This document shows positions 29,994 through 36,856 of a DNA stretch of 36,856 bases, in pieces. This DNA comes from an uncultured Eubacterium sp. GTDB taxonomy: Bacteria > Bacillota > Clostridia > Oscillospirales > Acutalibacteraceae. How positions within the stretch are numbered: position 1 is the stretch's first letter; every line of letters begins with the position of its first letter. The DNA lies in contig CABQCC010000003.1 of the NCBI GenBank assembly GCA_902462495.1, positions 1 through 36,856 on the forward strand. Reading direction: 5' to 3'. The translations under genes and the position numbers were made by a program. The notes below the pieces were generated by a model. It was given only the letters and a program-made list of their open reading frames with translations, was not told the DNA's origin and made no database searches.

Positions 29994-31361
29994 ATGGGAA
30001 CAGAATATATTTCATCCATTTCTCAGGATTTCATTTCAAACTTGTGCGGCGAGCTTGAAAAGAACAATCAAATCAAACCGGGCGATTACCAAAAATACCG
30101 TGTAAAGCGTGGACTCCGTAACCCTGACGGTACAGGCGTTATGGCAGGGCTTTCACATGTATCTTCGGTTGAAGGTTACTATATTCTTGATAACGAGCGT
30201 ATTCCAAAGGACGGTAAACTTTCTTATCGTGGCTACGACCTCAAGGATATTATTGCCGATTGCGTAAAAGATGACAGATTCGGCTTTGAGGAGGTAGTGT
30301 GGCTTCTTATATTCGGCACATTGCCGACAAAAGACCAAATTGCCGAAATCAGAAATGTCCTTGGTGAAGGCAGGTCTTTGCCTGATGAATTCATTGAGGA
30401 TATGATTATGAAGCATCCGTCAAAGGATATTATGAACAAGATGGCTCGCTGTGTTATGAGCCTTTATTCCTACGACGAAAATCCCGACGATATTTCAACT
30501 CCGAATGTTCTTCGTCAGTCGCTTCAGCTTATTGCTCAGTTTCCGACAATGATGAACTCTGCTTATCAAATCAAGCGCAGAGCGTTCTATAACAAATCGA
30601 TGTACTTGCATCCTATCGACCCAAAGCTTTCAACGGCAGAGTCTATTTTGCGACTTCTCCGTTCAGACAAGAAGTATACCGATGAGGAAGCAAAACTTCT
30701 CGACATATGCCTTATGATTCACGCAGATCACGGCGGCGGTAACAACTCAACATTCTCCACCCGTGTGCTCACATCAAGCGGAACAGATACATATTCTGCA
30801 ATTACAGCAGGTTTGGGTTCACTTAAAGGACCTCGACACGGCGGTGCAAACATCAAGGTTGCACACCAAATGGAATATATTATGGAAAATCTCGACGATT
30901 CAACCAATGACGAACAGGTCAAAGATATGATTGCAAGAATAATCAAAAAAGAGGCGGGCGACGGCTCAGGACTTATTTATGGTATGGGTCACGCCGTTTA
31001 CACCTTGTCCGACCCAAGAGCGGTAATCCTTAAGAGAAGTGCCAAAAAACTTGCTTTTGACCACGGCTTTGAAAAAGAGTTTATGACCCTTGATGCAATC
31101 GAGCGTCTTACTCCGCAGGTGTTCACGGAAATTAAAGGAATCGAAAAGCCGATGTGTGCCAATGTCGATTTGTACAGCGGTCTTGTTTATCGTGTTCTTG
31201 GTATTCCGGAGGATTTGTACACTCCGCTTTTTGCTTCTGCAAGAGTTGCCGGTTGGTGCGCTCACCGACTTGAAGAACTAACAACTTCGTCAAAGATTAT
31301 GCGTCCTGCTTATAAGAGTGTAATAAAGTGCAGAGCGTACACACCGCTTGAGCAACGCTGA
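29994..31361 (+). CDS. gltA: Citrate synthase
   Basis: This 455-residue enzyme condenses oxaloacetate and acetyl-CoA to citrate. The catalytic histidines are in MIHADHGGGNNSTF and KGPRHGGANIKVAH, and the arginine/aspartate region in MGHAVYTLSDPRAV. The N-terminal 60 residues (TEYISSISQDFISNLCGEL and after) are typical of the long-type clostridial citrate synthases. In an anaerobe it probably feeds glutamate synthesis through the oxidative branch. ATG 29994 is chosen, preceded by AAGGACAGGT; an upstream in-frame start at 29946 has no ribosome site. It heads a run of five closely spaced genes. Confidence 0.93.
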   Translation: MGTEYISSISQDFISNLCGELEKNNQIKPGDYQKYRVKRGLRNPDGTGVMAGLSHVSSVEGYYILDNERIPKDGKLSYRGYDLKDIIADCVKDDRFGFEEVVWLLIFGTLPTKDQIAEIRNVLGEGRSLPDEFIEDMIMKHPSKDIMNKMARCVMSLYSYDENPDDISTPNVLRQSLQLIAQFPTMMNSAYQIKRRAFYNKSMYLHPIDPKLSTAESILRLLRSDKKYTDEEAKLLDICLMIHADHGGGNNSTFSTRVLTSSGTDTYSAITAGLGSLKGPRHGGANIKVAHQMEYIMENLDDSTNDEQVKDMIARIIKKEAGDGSGLIYGMGHAVYTLSDPRAVILKRSAKKLAFDHGFEKEFMTLDAIERLTPQVFTEIKGIEKPMCANVDLYSGLVYRVLGIPEDLYTPLFASARVAGWCAHRLEELTTSSKIMRPAYKSVIKCRAYTPLEQR

Positions 31362-31386
31362 TTTGAATTTGAAATGGGGGAGAACG

Positions 31387-32175
31387 GTGAAAATCGGATA
31401 TTCTCAAATATCGTTGCTTTCGTTTTTGGTTGCAATAGTTCTAAAAGCAGTATCCGTTTTTGCTGTTGATTGCACGGCTGTGTCGGTCGGCTTTTTCGCT
31501 GCCGTGCTTTTGGGGCTTGTCCTTATGGGCGTTGACGCTTTTCGTCAAAAAAACTTTGCCTCTGCGTTCAGTTTTGAAAACAAATTTCATTTGTCCTTTT
31601 GGGCAGTTCTCGGCTGTGTCGGCTTCTTTGTCGATTTCGTTTCTGATTCGCTTCGGCTTTATGATATTGTCAAAGACGGGGACTATAATTTTGTAGTCGG
31701 TGCATTGACCGTCGGCTTTGAAAGCGTGTTTGCCATCATCAGTTCAATTTGTATGCTTATGGTGGCATTGTCGTTTGCCAAAAATGCACGGTATGATTTT
31801 AGGGAACTGAAATTGCTCAATGTTTTTCCGCTTTTGTGGGCGGTGCTGAAGGGCGTTGCCCTTTTGTCACAAATCGAGCATAATTTTTCGTTGACCGAAA
31901 CCGCAATGTATGTGGCGGTGATTTCGGCTATCGGTGCGTTTTACTTTTTCGCCAAAGAGGTGGACAACAAAAAGGGTGCTTTTGCATCCTCTGTTTTCTC
32001 GTTTAAGGCTTACGGCTGTTCGGCAACGCTCTATTTTGCGTGCCAAGCGGTTGATGCCGTTTCCGATGTGTCGTCAATCGATGAGGGTTTTGTCCTGTCG
32101 TGCACGGCTTTTTTGACGGGTGCGTTTTTGTATTTCCTTGAAAAGAGCATCCGACATTATAAATTAATAGATTAG
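31387..32175 (+). CDS. Polytopic membrane protein of unknown function, GTG start
   Basis: This 262-residue protein has about eight hydrophobic segments, with a few conserved-looking motifs (DSLRLYDIVKDGDY, YACQAVDAVSD-like end). I do not recognise the family. GTG 31387 is chosen because GGGGGAG lies just before it (spacing 4-5 bases); an in-frame TTG at 31348 would overlap the end of citrate synthase. It follows citrate synthase by 25 bases and precedes an AEC transporter by 11, so it is likely co-transcribed. Confidence 0.65.
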   Translation: MKIGYSQISLLSFLVAIVLKAVSVFAVDCTAVSVGFFAAVLLGLVLMGVDAFRQKNFASAFSFENKFHLSFWAVLGCVGFFVDFVSDSLRLYDIVKDGDYNFVVGALTVGFESVFAIISSICMLMVALSFAKNARYDFRELKLLNVFPLLWAVLKGVALLSQIEHNFSLTETAMYVAVISAIGAFYFFAKEVDNKKGAFASSVFSFKAYGCSATLYFACQAVDAVSDVSSIDEGFVLSCTAFLTGAFLYFLEKSIRHYKLID

Positions 32176-32186
32176 AGGTATTTTTA

Positions 32187-33122
32187 TTGGCTGGATTTTT
32201 GGGCAATTTACAAACAGTTGCCGTTCAGGTTGTTATTTTATATTTGATTGCAGGCGTCGGCTTTGTTGCGGATAAAACAAAAATATTTGTTCAAGCAGAC
32301 GCAACCAAACTTGTTGATTTGCTTTTCAATATGATTTTGCCGGTTGCAATCATCAATTCGTTCCTCTCTATGGAGCGAACAAAAGAGCATATTGTCGGAC
32401 TTGCATTGTCCTTTTTGCTCGCATTTTTAACTCATTTTCTCGGTATGGGAATTTCCGAGCTTTGTTTCAAAAAGCGTAGCTCGCTTGAACGAGGCATATA
32501 TAGCTATGCTATGGTGTTTTCAAATGCCGCATTTTTGGCGTTGCCGCTTGCTCAAAGCGTTGCAGGCGAGGAGGGCATTTTCTATTCCTCTTGCTATGTT
32601 GCTGTTTTCAATATTCTTGCGTTTACTTACGGTATCAGAGAAATATCGGGCAGAAAGGCAAAGATAAGTATAAAGCATGTTTTTCTCAATCCCGGTTCAA
32701 TCAGCGTGTTGATTGCCATTCCGCTGTTTTTGTTGCAGGTTAGGTTGCCTGAATTTTTGATGGATACCGTTGCAAGGGTCGGTGCTTGCAATTCACCTAT
32801 GGCAATGATTGTTTTTGGAACATTCTTTGCAAATTGCAATTTCAAAAATATTTTTGCAAAAAAAGAAGTTTATTTGGTTTCACTTGTCAGACTTATTGTC
32901 ATTCCGATTACTATGTTGTTTGTGTTCAAACTCATCGGAATAAAGGGCAATATGCTCACGGCGCTTACAATTTCGGCTTCCGCACCGGTTGCCACAAACA
33001 CGGCAATGTATGCCGCCAAGTACGACAACGACACCGCACTTTCGTCCGAACTTGTGGGGCAGACAAGCATTTTGTCGATTATCACAATGCCGGTTATTGT
33101 TGCGTTGGCACAAATTATTTGA
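32187..33122 (+). CDS. AEC-family transporter, TTG start
   Basis: This 311-residue protein of the auxin efflux carrier family has about ten membrane helices. It has the usual starts of both halves: YLIAGVGFVADKTKIF and DLLFNMILPVAIINSF in the first, and ALTISASAPVATNTAMYAAKY then ELVGQTSILSIITMPVIVAL in the second. Bacterial members export organic acids such as malate. The neighbouring citrate synthase suggests a carboxylate substrate by inference. TTG 32187 follows AGAGGT. Confidence 0.88.
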   Translation: MAGFLGNLQTVAVQVVILYLIAGVGFVADKTKIFVQADATKLVDLLFNMILPVAIINSFLSMERTKEHIVGLALSFLLAFLTHFLGMGISELCFKKRSSLERGIYSYAMVFSNAAFLALPLAQSVAGEEGIFYSSCYVAVFNILAFTYGIREISGRKAKISIKHVFLNPGSISVLIAIPLFLLQVRLPEFLMDTVARVGACNSPMAMIVFGTFFANCNFKNIFAKKEVYLVSLVRLIVIPITMLFVFKLIGIKGNMLTALTISASAPVATNTAMYAAKYDNDTALSSELVGQTSILSIITMPVIVALAQII

Positions 33123-33140
33123 TTTTAAGGAGGGCTTATC

Positions 33141-34124
33141 TTGAATTTTGAAGATTTTGTCGGCAATGAAAAGGTCAAGGAACAGCTCTCTTTTCTTCAA
33201 GCGTCGGGCAGATTGCCTCACGCAATAGTTATTGAGGGTGATGAGGGACTCGGCAAACGAACTTTCGCTCGAGAAATTGCACTTAACTTGCTTTGCAAGG
33301 GCGAAAATAAGCCGTGCAGAAGCTGTCCGCAGTGTTCAAAGGTGCTCAAAGGTGTTCACCCCGATATATACGAATACAGCGCAACGGGCGGAGCGAGGTC
33401 GTTCCATGTTGATGTTGTTCGTGATGTAAAAGAAAATGTTTATATGCAACCCAACGAGGCTGATTATAAAATATACATTTTGGGTAACTGTCAATGTATG
33501 AATGAGAGCGCACAAAATGCGTTGCTCAAGGTTCTTGAAGAACCACCGAAGTATGCAATGTTTATTTTGACCGTTACCAACAAATCCGCTCTGCTCGAAA
33601 CCGTGCTTTCCCGAAGCGTAGTTCTCACTCTTGAGGGCGTCAACGAGGTGCAGGGCGCAAAATATATTTGCTCAAAGGACGAAACGGCGGATTATGACGA
33701 AGCACTCAAGGCGTGCACCGTTTGGGGCGGAAATATCGGCAAGGCTATCGAAAGCCTCGGCGACAGCAAACTCTCAAAAATCAGCGGTATTGCCGTTGAT
33801 GTGTGCAACGCTCTCACAAGCAATGATGAATATTCGTTGCTCAAGGTTTGCTCGGCTTTTGATAAGGATAGGGAAACCCTTGTGTCAACCTTGACCTTGC
33901 TCAAAACCGTGTTCAGAGATGCGATGGTTTATTCAAACAGTTCCGATATATTGTCGGGGCAGAGGGAAACCGTTGCAAAACTTGCAACAAACTTTAGCAG
34001 AAAAAAGCTTATGAACTTGATTTTGGCTTGTGAAAATCTGCTTGATTTAACGCTGAAAAACGGCAATAATGCAATTCTCATCACAAAGATTTGCTATGAT
34101 TTTCGCCGTGCAATAGGAAGATAA
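33141..34124 (+). CDS. holB: DNA polymerase III delta' subunit, TTG start
   Basis: This 327-residue protein is the delta' subunit of the clamp loader. It has the P-loop EGDEGLGKRTFA (about 32-43), where the usual T/S after the lysine is R then T, a four-cysteine zinc module (CKGENKPCRSCPQCSK, about 51-68), the LLKVLEEPPKYAMFILTVTN sensor region, and the VLSRSVVLTLEG strand. TTG 33141 follows AAGGAGGG at 7 bases. It sits directly before ricT, as in Bacillus (holB-yaaT). Confidence 0.93.
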   Translation: MNFEDFVGNEKVKEQLSFLQASGRLPHAIVIEGDEGLGKRTFAREIALNLLCKGENKPCRSCPQCSKVLKGVHPDIYEYSATGGARSFHVDVVRDVKENVYMQPNEADYKIYILGNCQCMNESAQNALLKVLEEPPKYAMFILTVTNKSALLETVLSRSVVLTLEGVNEVQGAKYICSKDETADYDEALKACTVWGGNIGKAIESLGDSKLSKISGIAVDVCNALTSNDEYSLLKVCSAFDKDRETLVSTLTLLKTVFRDAMVYSNSSDILSGQRETVAKLATNFSRKKLMNLILACENLLDLTLKNGNNAILITKICYDFRRAIGR

Positions 34125-34149
34125 TAATCTTGAATGGAGATATACATAT

Positions 34150-34971
34150 ATGATTAAAGTTGTTGGTGTTCGCTTTAAGGACACAGGAAAAACATATTAT
34201 TTTGACCCGCAGGGGATAGATGTCAAAGCAGGCGATGTTGTTATTGTTGAAACTGCTCGTGGCATCGAAAACGGTATGGCGGCATCAGGCATAAAAGAAG
34301 TTCCGGATGACGAAATCGTGCCTCCGCTTAAACCCGTAAAAAGAGTTGCCACCAAAAAAGACCTTGCTCAAATCGAAAAAAACAAAGCTGCCGAAAAAGA
34401 GGCTTATGTTATTTGCTTGAAGAAAATCGAGGAGCACAAACTCGAAATGAATCTTACCGAGGTTGAATATACTTTTGACAATTCAAAGATTGTCTTTTAT
34501 TTCACCGCAGAGGGCAGAGTAGACTTCAGAGAGCTTGTAAAGGACCTTTCTTCAACATTCCACACTCGTATCGAACTTCGCCAAATCGGTGTTCGTGACG
34601 AGGCAAAAATGGTTGGCGGTCTCGGTGTTTGCGGCAGACCTTTCTGTTGCTCAACTTTCCTCAACGACTTCCATTCCGTTTCAATCAAGATGGTCAAAGA
34701 CCAAGGGCTTTCTCTTTCTCCGACAAAAATCAGCGGCTGCTGCGGCAGACTTATGTGCTGTTTGAAATATGAGCAGAATTCATATGAATATTTGAACAAA
34801 ATCACTCCTCGTGTCGGCTCAACGGTCGAGTGGGGACGCAATAACAGAGGCAAGGTTGTTGACGCTGCCGTTCTCACAGGCAAACTCAAGGTTATGCCCG
34901 ATGATGCACCTGACGGTTCAGCTCCTATCTCTCTCACCCGTGATGAAGTGAAACTTGTCAAAAACAAGTAA
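34150..34971 (+). CDS. ricT: RicT (YaaT), PSP1-domain component of the Y-complex
   Basis: This 273-residue protein carries the PSP1 domain, with the Cys-rich region GGLGVCGRPFCCSTF and KISGCCGRLMCCLKYE (about 157-205). In Bacillus, RicT binds RicA and RicF in a Y-complex with Fe-S clusters that guides RNase Y and influences sporulation and competence. The ATG follows GGAGATATACATAT. It is the last gene of the run from citrate synthase; a short AATCTGT/ACAGATT hairpin (34971-34993) follows without a T run. Confidence 0.95.
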   Translation: MIKVVGVRFKDTGKTYYFDPQGIDVKAGDVVIVETARGIENGMAASGIKEVPDDEIVPPLKPVKRVATKKDLAQIEKNKAAEKEAYVICLKKIEEHKLEMNLTEVEYTFDNSKIVFYFTAEGRVDFRELVKDLSSTFHTRIELRQIGVRDEAKMVGGLGVCGRPFCCSTFLNDFHSVSIKMVKDQGLSLSPTKISGCCGRLMCCLKYEQNSYEYLNKITPRVGSTVEWGRNNRGKVVDAAVLTGKLKVMPDDAPDGSAPISLTRDEVKLVKNK

Positions 34972-35041
34972 ATCTGTAAAAATTTAACAGATTGTCCAAT
35001 ATATATTTTTTAACATTTGATTAAATTTCACTAAAAAAGTA

Positions 35042-35070
35042 TTGCATTTTTCATTCTGTAATGATATATT
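35042..35070 (+). promoter_or_regulatory. SigA-type promoter of the ferredoxin gene
   Basis: TTGCAT (35042-35047), 17 bases, TGA-TATATT (-10 at 35065-35070), 55 bases before the ATG. Confidence 0.75.
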
Positions 35071-35124
35071 AAAATCAATAGAATTTGGAAAATTGCTATT
35101 AATCTAATTAGGAGGTAATGTATA

Positions 35125-35295
35125 ATGGCTTACGCAATTTCAGACGAATGCATCTCATGCGGCGCTTGTGCAGCTGAGTGTCCTGTTTCTGCTATTTCAG
35201 AGGGTGACAGCAAGTATGTTATCGACGCTGATGCTTGCATCGAATGTGGTGCATGCGCAGGTGTTTGCCCGGTAGGTGCTCCTGAACAAGCATAA
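35125..35295 (+). CDS. 2[4Fe-4S] ferredoxin
   Basis: This 56-residue protein is a classical clostridial ferredoxin with two CxxCxxCxxxCP sets: CISCGACAAECP (residues 9-20) and CIECGACAGVCP (about 38-49), one in each half of the pseudo-twofold fold. It carries low-potential electrons for pyruvate:ferredoxin oxidoreductase, hydrogenase and similar enzymes in the cytoplasm. A strong AGGAGG lies 8 bases before the ATG. It is monocistronic, with its own promoter and terminator. Confidence 0.97.
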   Translation: MAYAISDECISCGACAAECPVSAISEGDSKYVIDADACIECGACAGVCPVGAPEQA

Positions 35296-35325
35296 TTTAG
35301 GATTGATATTTTAAATACTAAATGC

Positions 35326-35362
35326 AAAACGCAGAACCTTTTTTATAGGCTCTGCGTTTTTT
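35326..35362 (+). terminator. Terminator after the ferredoxin gene
   Basis: AAAACGCAGAACC (35326-35338) pairs with GGCTCTGCGTTTT (35348-35360; one A-C mismatch), followed by TTAT. It lies just before the converging O-antigen ligase-like gene. Confidence 0.8.
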
Positions 35363-35375
35363 ATCTTTGTTTATT

Positions 35376-36743
35376 TTATTTTGTGATTAACTCTTTTTCT
35401 TGCTTTTCTTCTTCGTCTGTGATGTAGTCCTGCTCCGAGAAATCCTCAAACATATTCACTTCGTCTGCCGATAGTTGAATTGTGCCCTCAGCCATTCGAA
35501 GCGTTGCTTCGGCAAAACCTAAAATCAAGAAGAAAACCATCATTTCTTTTGGTGATTGCAATGTGTGTTCATAGAGTGACATTGTGATAAAACCGATGAT
35601 TGATGATGTGTACAGTACGGCATATGGTCTGTAAGCAGTGTTTTTGAGATAGAAAAGTTTAAACAAATTCTTTGCAAATATAACAATGATTGCAATTGCA
35701 AAAATAATTCCGATTATACCACCCTCGGTTGCAATTTCAAGAAATAGGTTGTGTGCGTGTGAACGGTTGATGTCGAGTCGCTGAATAATCTCTTGGTGGA
35801 TGTTTTCCGTTCCTGCACCCATTCCAAATATAGGGTGTTCCGTGAACAAATCGGCACACACTCTCCAAATTGCGAGTCTGTTGCTGTTCGATGCCAAAAA
35901 TTCGTTGCCTGATGAATTGTTCCTGTATCGCAATGCTATGGTAAGCGGTATTCCGATTGCAAGCACAAATATAAACGGTAACAGCTTTTTGAATATTTTT
36001 TTACTGCTTATAAGCAAAGTAATAATCGACAATGCTATTGCAATGTAAGCACCTCTTGATTCGGTGCAAAGTATTCCCAAAAGTGAAAATGCAAAGCAAA
36101 CTCGGCTTATTTTTCTGTGTTTTGAATGTTTGAAATACACCGATGAAAATGCACAAAACGGAGTTGTGATAATCAAAAATGTTGCCAAAATCAACGGATT
36201 GTCAAATGTTGCAGCCGATCTTGACGGATACTGACTGTTGATAATTTCAAACGGGAATAGGTTGAACACCCAATCGTTCAGTTCGTAATACAGCGGGTTG
36301 GAAATCGTAAAGTTGAATCCGTCAACATATTTTGTCAGGTTGTAGGTTGCAAATTCAAGGGTTGCAATAAGTCCCAAAACGCCCGACGATATGTTGAGCG
36401 CAAAAATTGCGTTTTTCAGCTTGTCTTTGGTGTTGATGATGTTTGCCGATTCTATGTAGAACAAAAAGCATCCCATCCACAAAAGCCCGATAAGTGAGGA
36501 CAGGAGATGTGTTCCGCTCCAAATTCCCGACACTACCATATAGCACATATAAGCCATAAACGCTTTTCCCAAATCGCCGATTTTTGCGTTTCTGCCTGTT
36601 TTTTTAAAATGTTTTAAAAACGGAATGTAAAAGAAAAACACAAACAGCGGAGCGATATACTCCGGTAAAATAAAGGATATTCCTATGATTGCAAGCAACC
36701 ATAAAAATATCTTTCGGTCTTCTTTCATAACTGTAACAGTCAT
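35376..36743 (-). CDS. O-antigen ligase/polymerase-family (Wzy_C) membrane protein
   Basis: This 455-residue protein has about eleven hydrophobic helices and the Wzy_C/O-antigen ligase core: GMGAGTENIHQEII followed by NRSHAHNLFLEIATEGGIIG (about 292-325), where the His and Glu are the usual conserved residues. In a Gram-positive it more likely acts in capsule, exopolysaccharide or wall-glycan polymerisation or ligation than in lipopolysaccharide. The last 40 residues are highly acidic. ATG 36743 follows AAGGTGA; ATG 36728 is a possible alternative. No glycosyltransferases are nearby in the window. Confidence 0.85.
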   Translation of the reverse strand: MTVTVMKEDRKIFLWLLAIIGISFILPEYIAPLFVFFFYIPFLKHFKKTGRNAKIGDLGKAFMAYMCYMVVSGIWSGTHLLSSLIGLLWMGCFLFYIESANIINTKDKLKNAIFALNISSGVLGLIATLEFATYNLTKYVDGFNFTISNPLYYELNDWVFNLFPFEIINSQYPSRSAATFDNPLILATFLIITTPFCAFSSVYFKHSKHRKISRVCFAFSLLGILCTESRGAYIAIALSIITLLISSKKIFKKLLPFIFVLAIGIPLTIALRYRNNSSGNEFLASNSNRLAIWRVCADLFTEHPIFGMGAGTENIHQEIIQRLDINRSHAHNLFLEIATEGGIIGIIFAIAIIVIFAKNLFKLFYLKNTAYRPYAVLYTSSIIGFITMSLYEHTLQSPKEMMVFFLILGFAEATLRMAEGTIQLSADEVNMFEDFSEQDYITDEEEKQEKELITK

Positions 36744-36794
36744 ATTGTCACCTTGGATTTTTGTCTAAAAATGTTGAATTTTATTTCTGCAATG

Positions 36795-36823
36795 ATAATA
36801 ACACATTGTATATATTAATGCAA
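36795..36823 (-). promoter_or_regulatory. SigA-type promoter of the O-antigen ligase-like gene
   Basis: On the minus strand, TTGCAT (36823-36818), 17 bases, TGT-TATTAT (-10 at 36800-36795). Confidence 0.65.
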
Positions 36824-36856
36824 GATTTATTTATTTATATTCATTTTACATTATAT

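Noticed and set aside
34971..34993. Terminator after ricT
   Set aside because: The 7-base hairpin has no T run, so it is not a convincing intrinsic terminator.
1..36856. tRNA, rRNA, riboswitch or insertion sequence
   Set aside because: I looked in the intergenic gaps and saw no cloverleaf, conserved riboswitch core, terminal inverted repeats or transposase; a covariance-model search would be decisive.

Overview
The window looks like a chromosomal segment of a low-GC, Gram-positive, spore-forming anaerobe of the Clostridia, probably a gut Oscillospiraceae/Ruminococcaceae-type organism. This is inferred from several things: the ylxM-ffh-rpsP-khpA-rimM-trmD cluster, the holB-ricT pair, a tricistronic GerA-type spore germinant receptor operon, a CoA-transferase typical of acid-producing anaerobes, a small 2[4Fe-4S] ferredoxin, AT-rich extended -10 promoters, frequent TTG starts, and intergenic hairpin modules of a kind I associate with gut Clostridia. 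I see no rRNA, tRNA, CRISPR array, transposase or prophage gene.

Layout. 1-2880: split transketolase (two subunits) and an SCP2-like protein of unknown role, closed by a terminator. 2900-4190: a membrane-anchored XRE regulator, a 38-residue Cys-rich membrane peptide on the minus strand, intergenic repeat modules and an SCP2-domain protein. 4316-7300: an overlapping operon of a PLP aminotransferase, a TIM-barrel isomerase and a DMT-family exporter. 7301-7860: nrdR with two candidate NrdR boxes at its own promoter. 7943-10002: a DUF1275 membrane protein and a membrane-anchored metallophosphoesterase. 10003-10320: hairpins and direct repeats. 10320-11703: an ECF sigma factor with an overlapping probable anti-sigma gene. 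11745-12806: hisC (minus). 12875-17160: ylxM-ffh, rpsP-khpA, rimM-trmD and HPr. 17229-18877: rsmD-coaD-coiled-coil protein (minus). 18893-22408: uvrC and a large beta-helix protein (minus).

22517-25100: a CoA-transferase and a free-standing E2-type acyltransferase. 25102-29762: DUF421/DUF4363 genes divergent from a gerA-B-C operon whose upstream region fits a forespore sigma-G promoter. 29737-29883: a TTG-initiated fragment on the minus strand resembling the 5' end of a SpoIID-like gene, cut short by the end of gerC. 29896-34971: citrate synthase, an unknown membrane protein, an AEC transporter, holB and ricT, closely spaced in one direction. 35042-36823: ferredoxin, and an O-antigen ligase-like membrane protein (minus).

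Most genes are housekeeping. The items most worth a second look are the two-box NrdR site, the switch-like leader of ylxM-ffh, the forespore-type promoter of the ger operon, the tiny Cys-rich gene, the SpoIID-like remnant, the modular repeats, and the cytosolic beta-helix protein, which may be a GH110-like glycosidase. I found no convincing wholly new multi-gene system. All family names come from reading the protein sequences; no database search was run.
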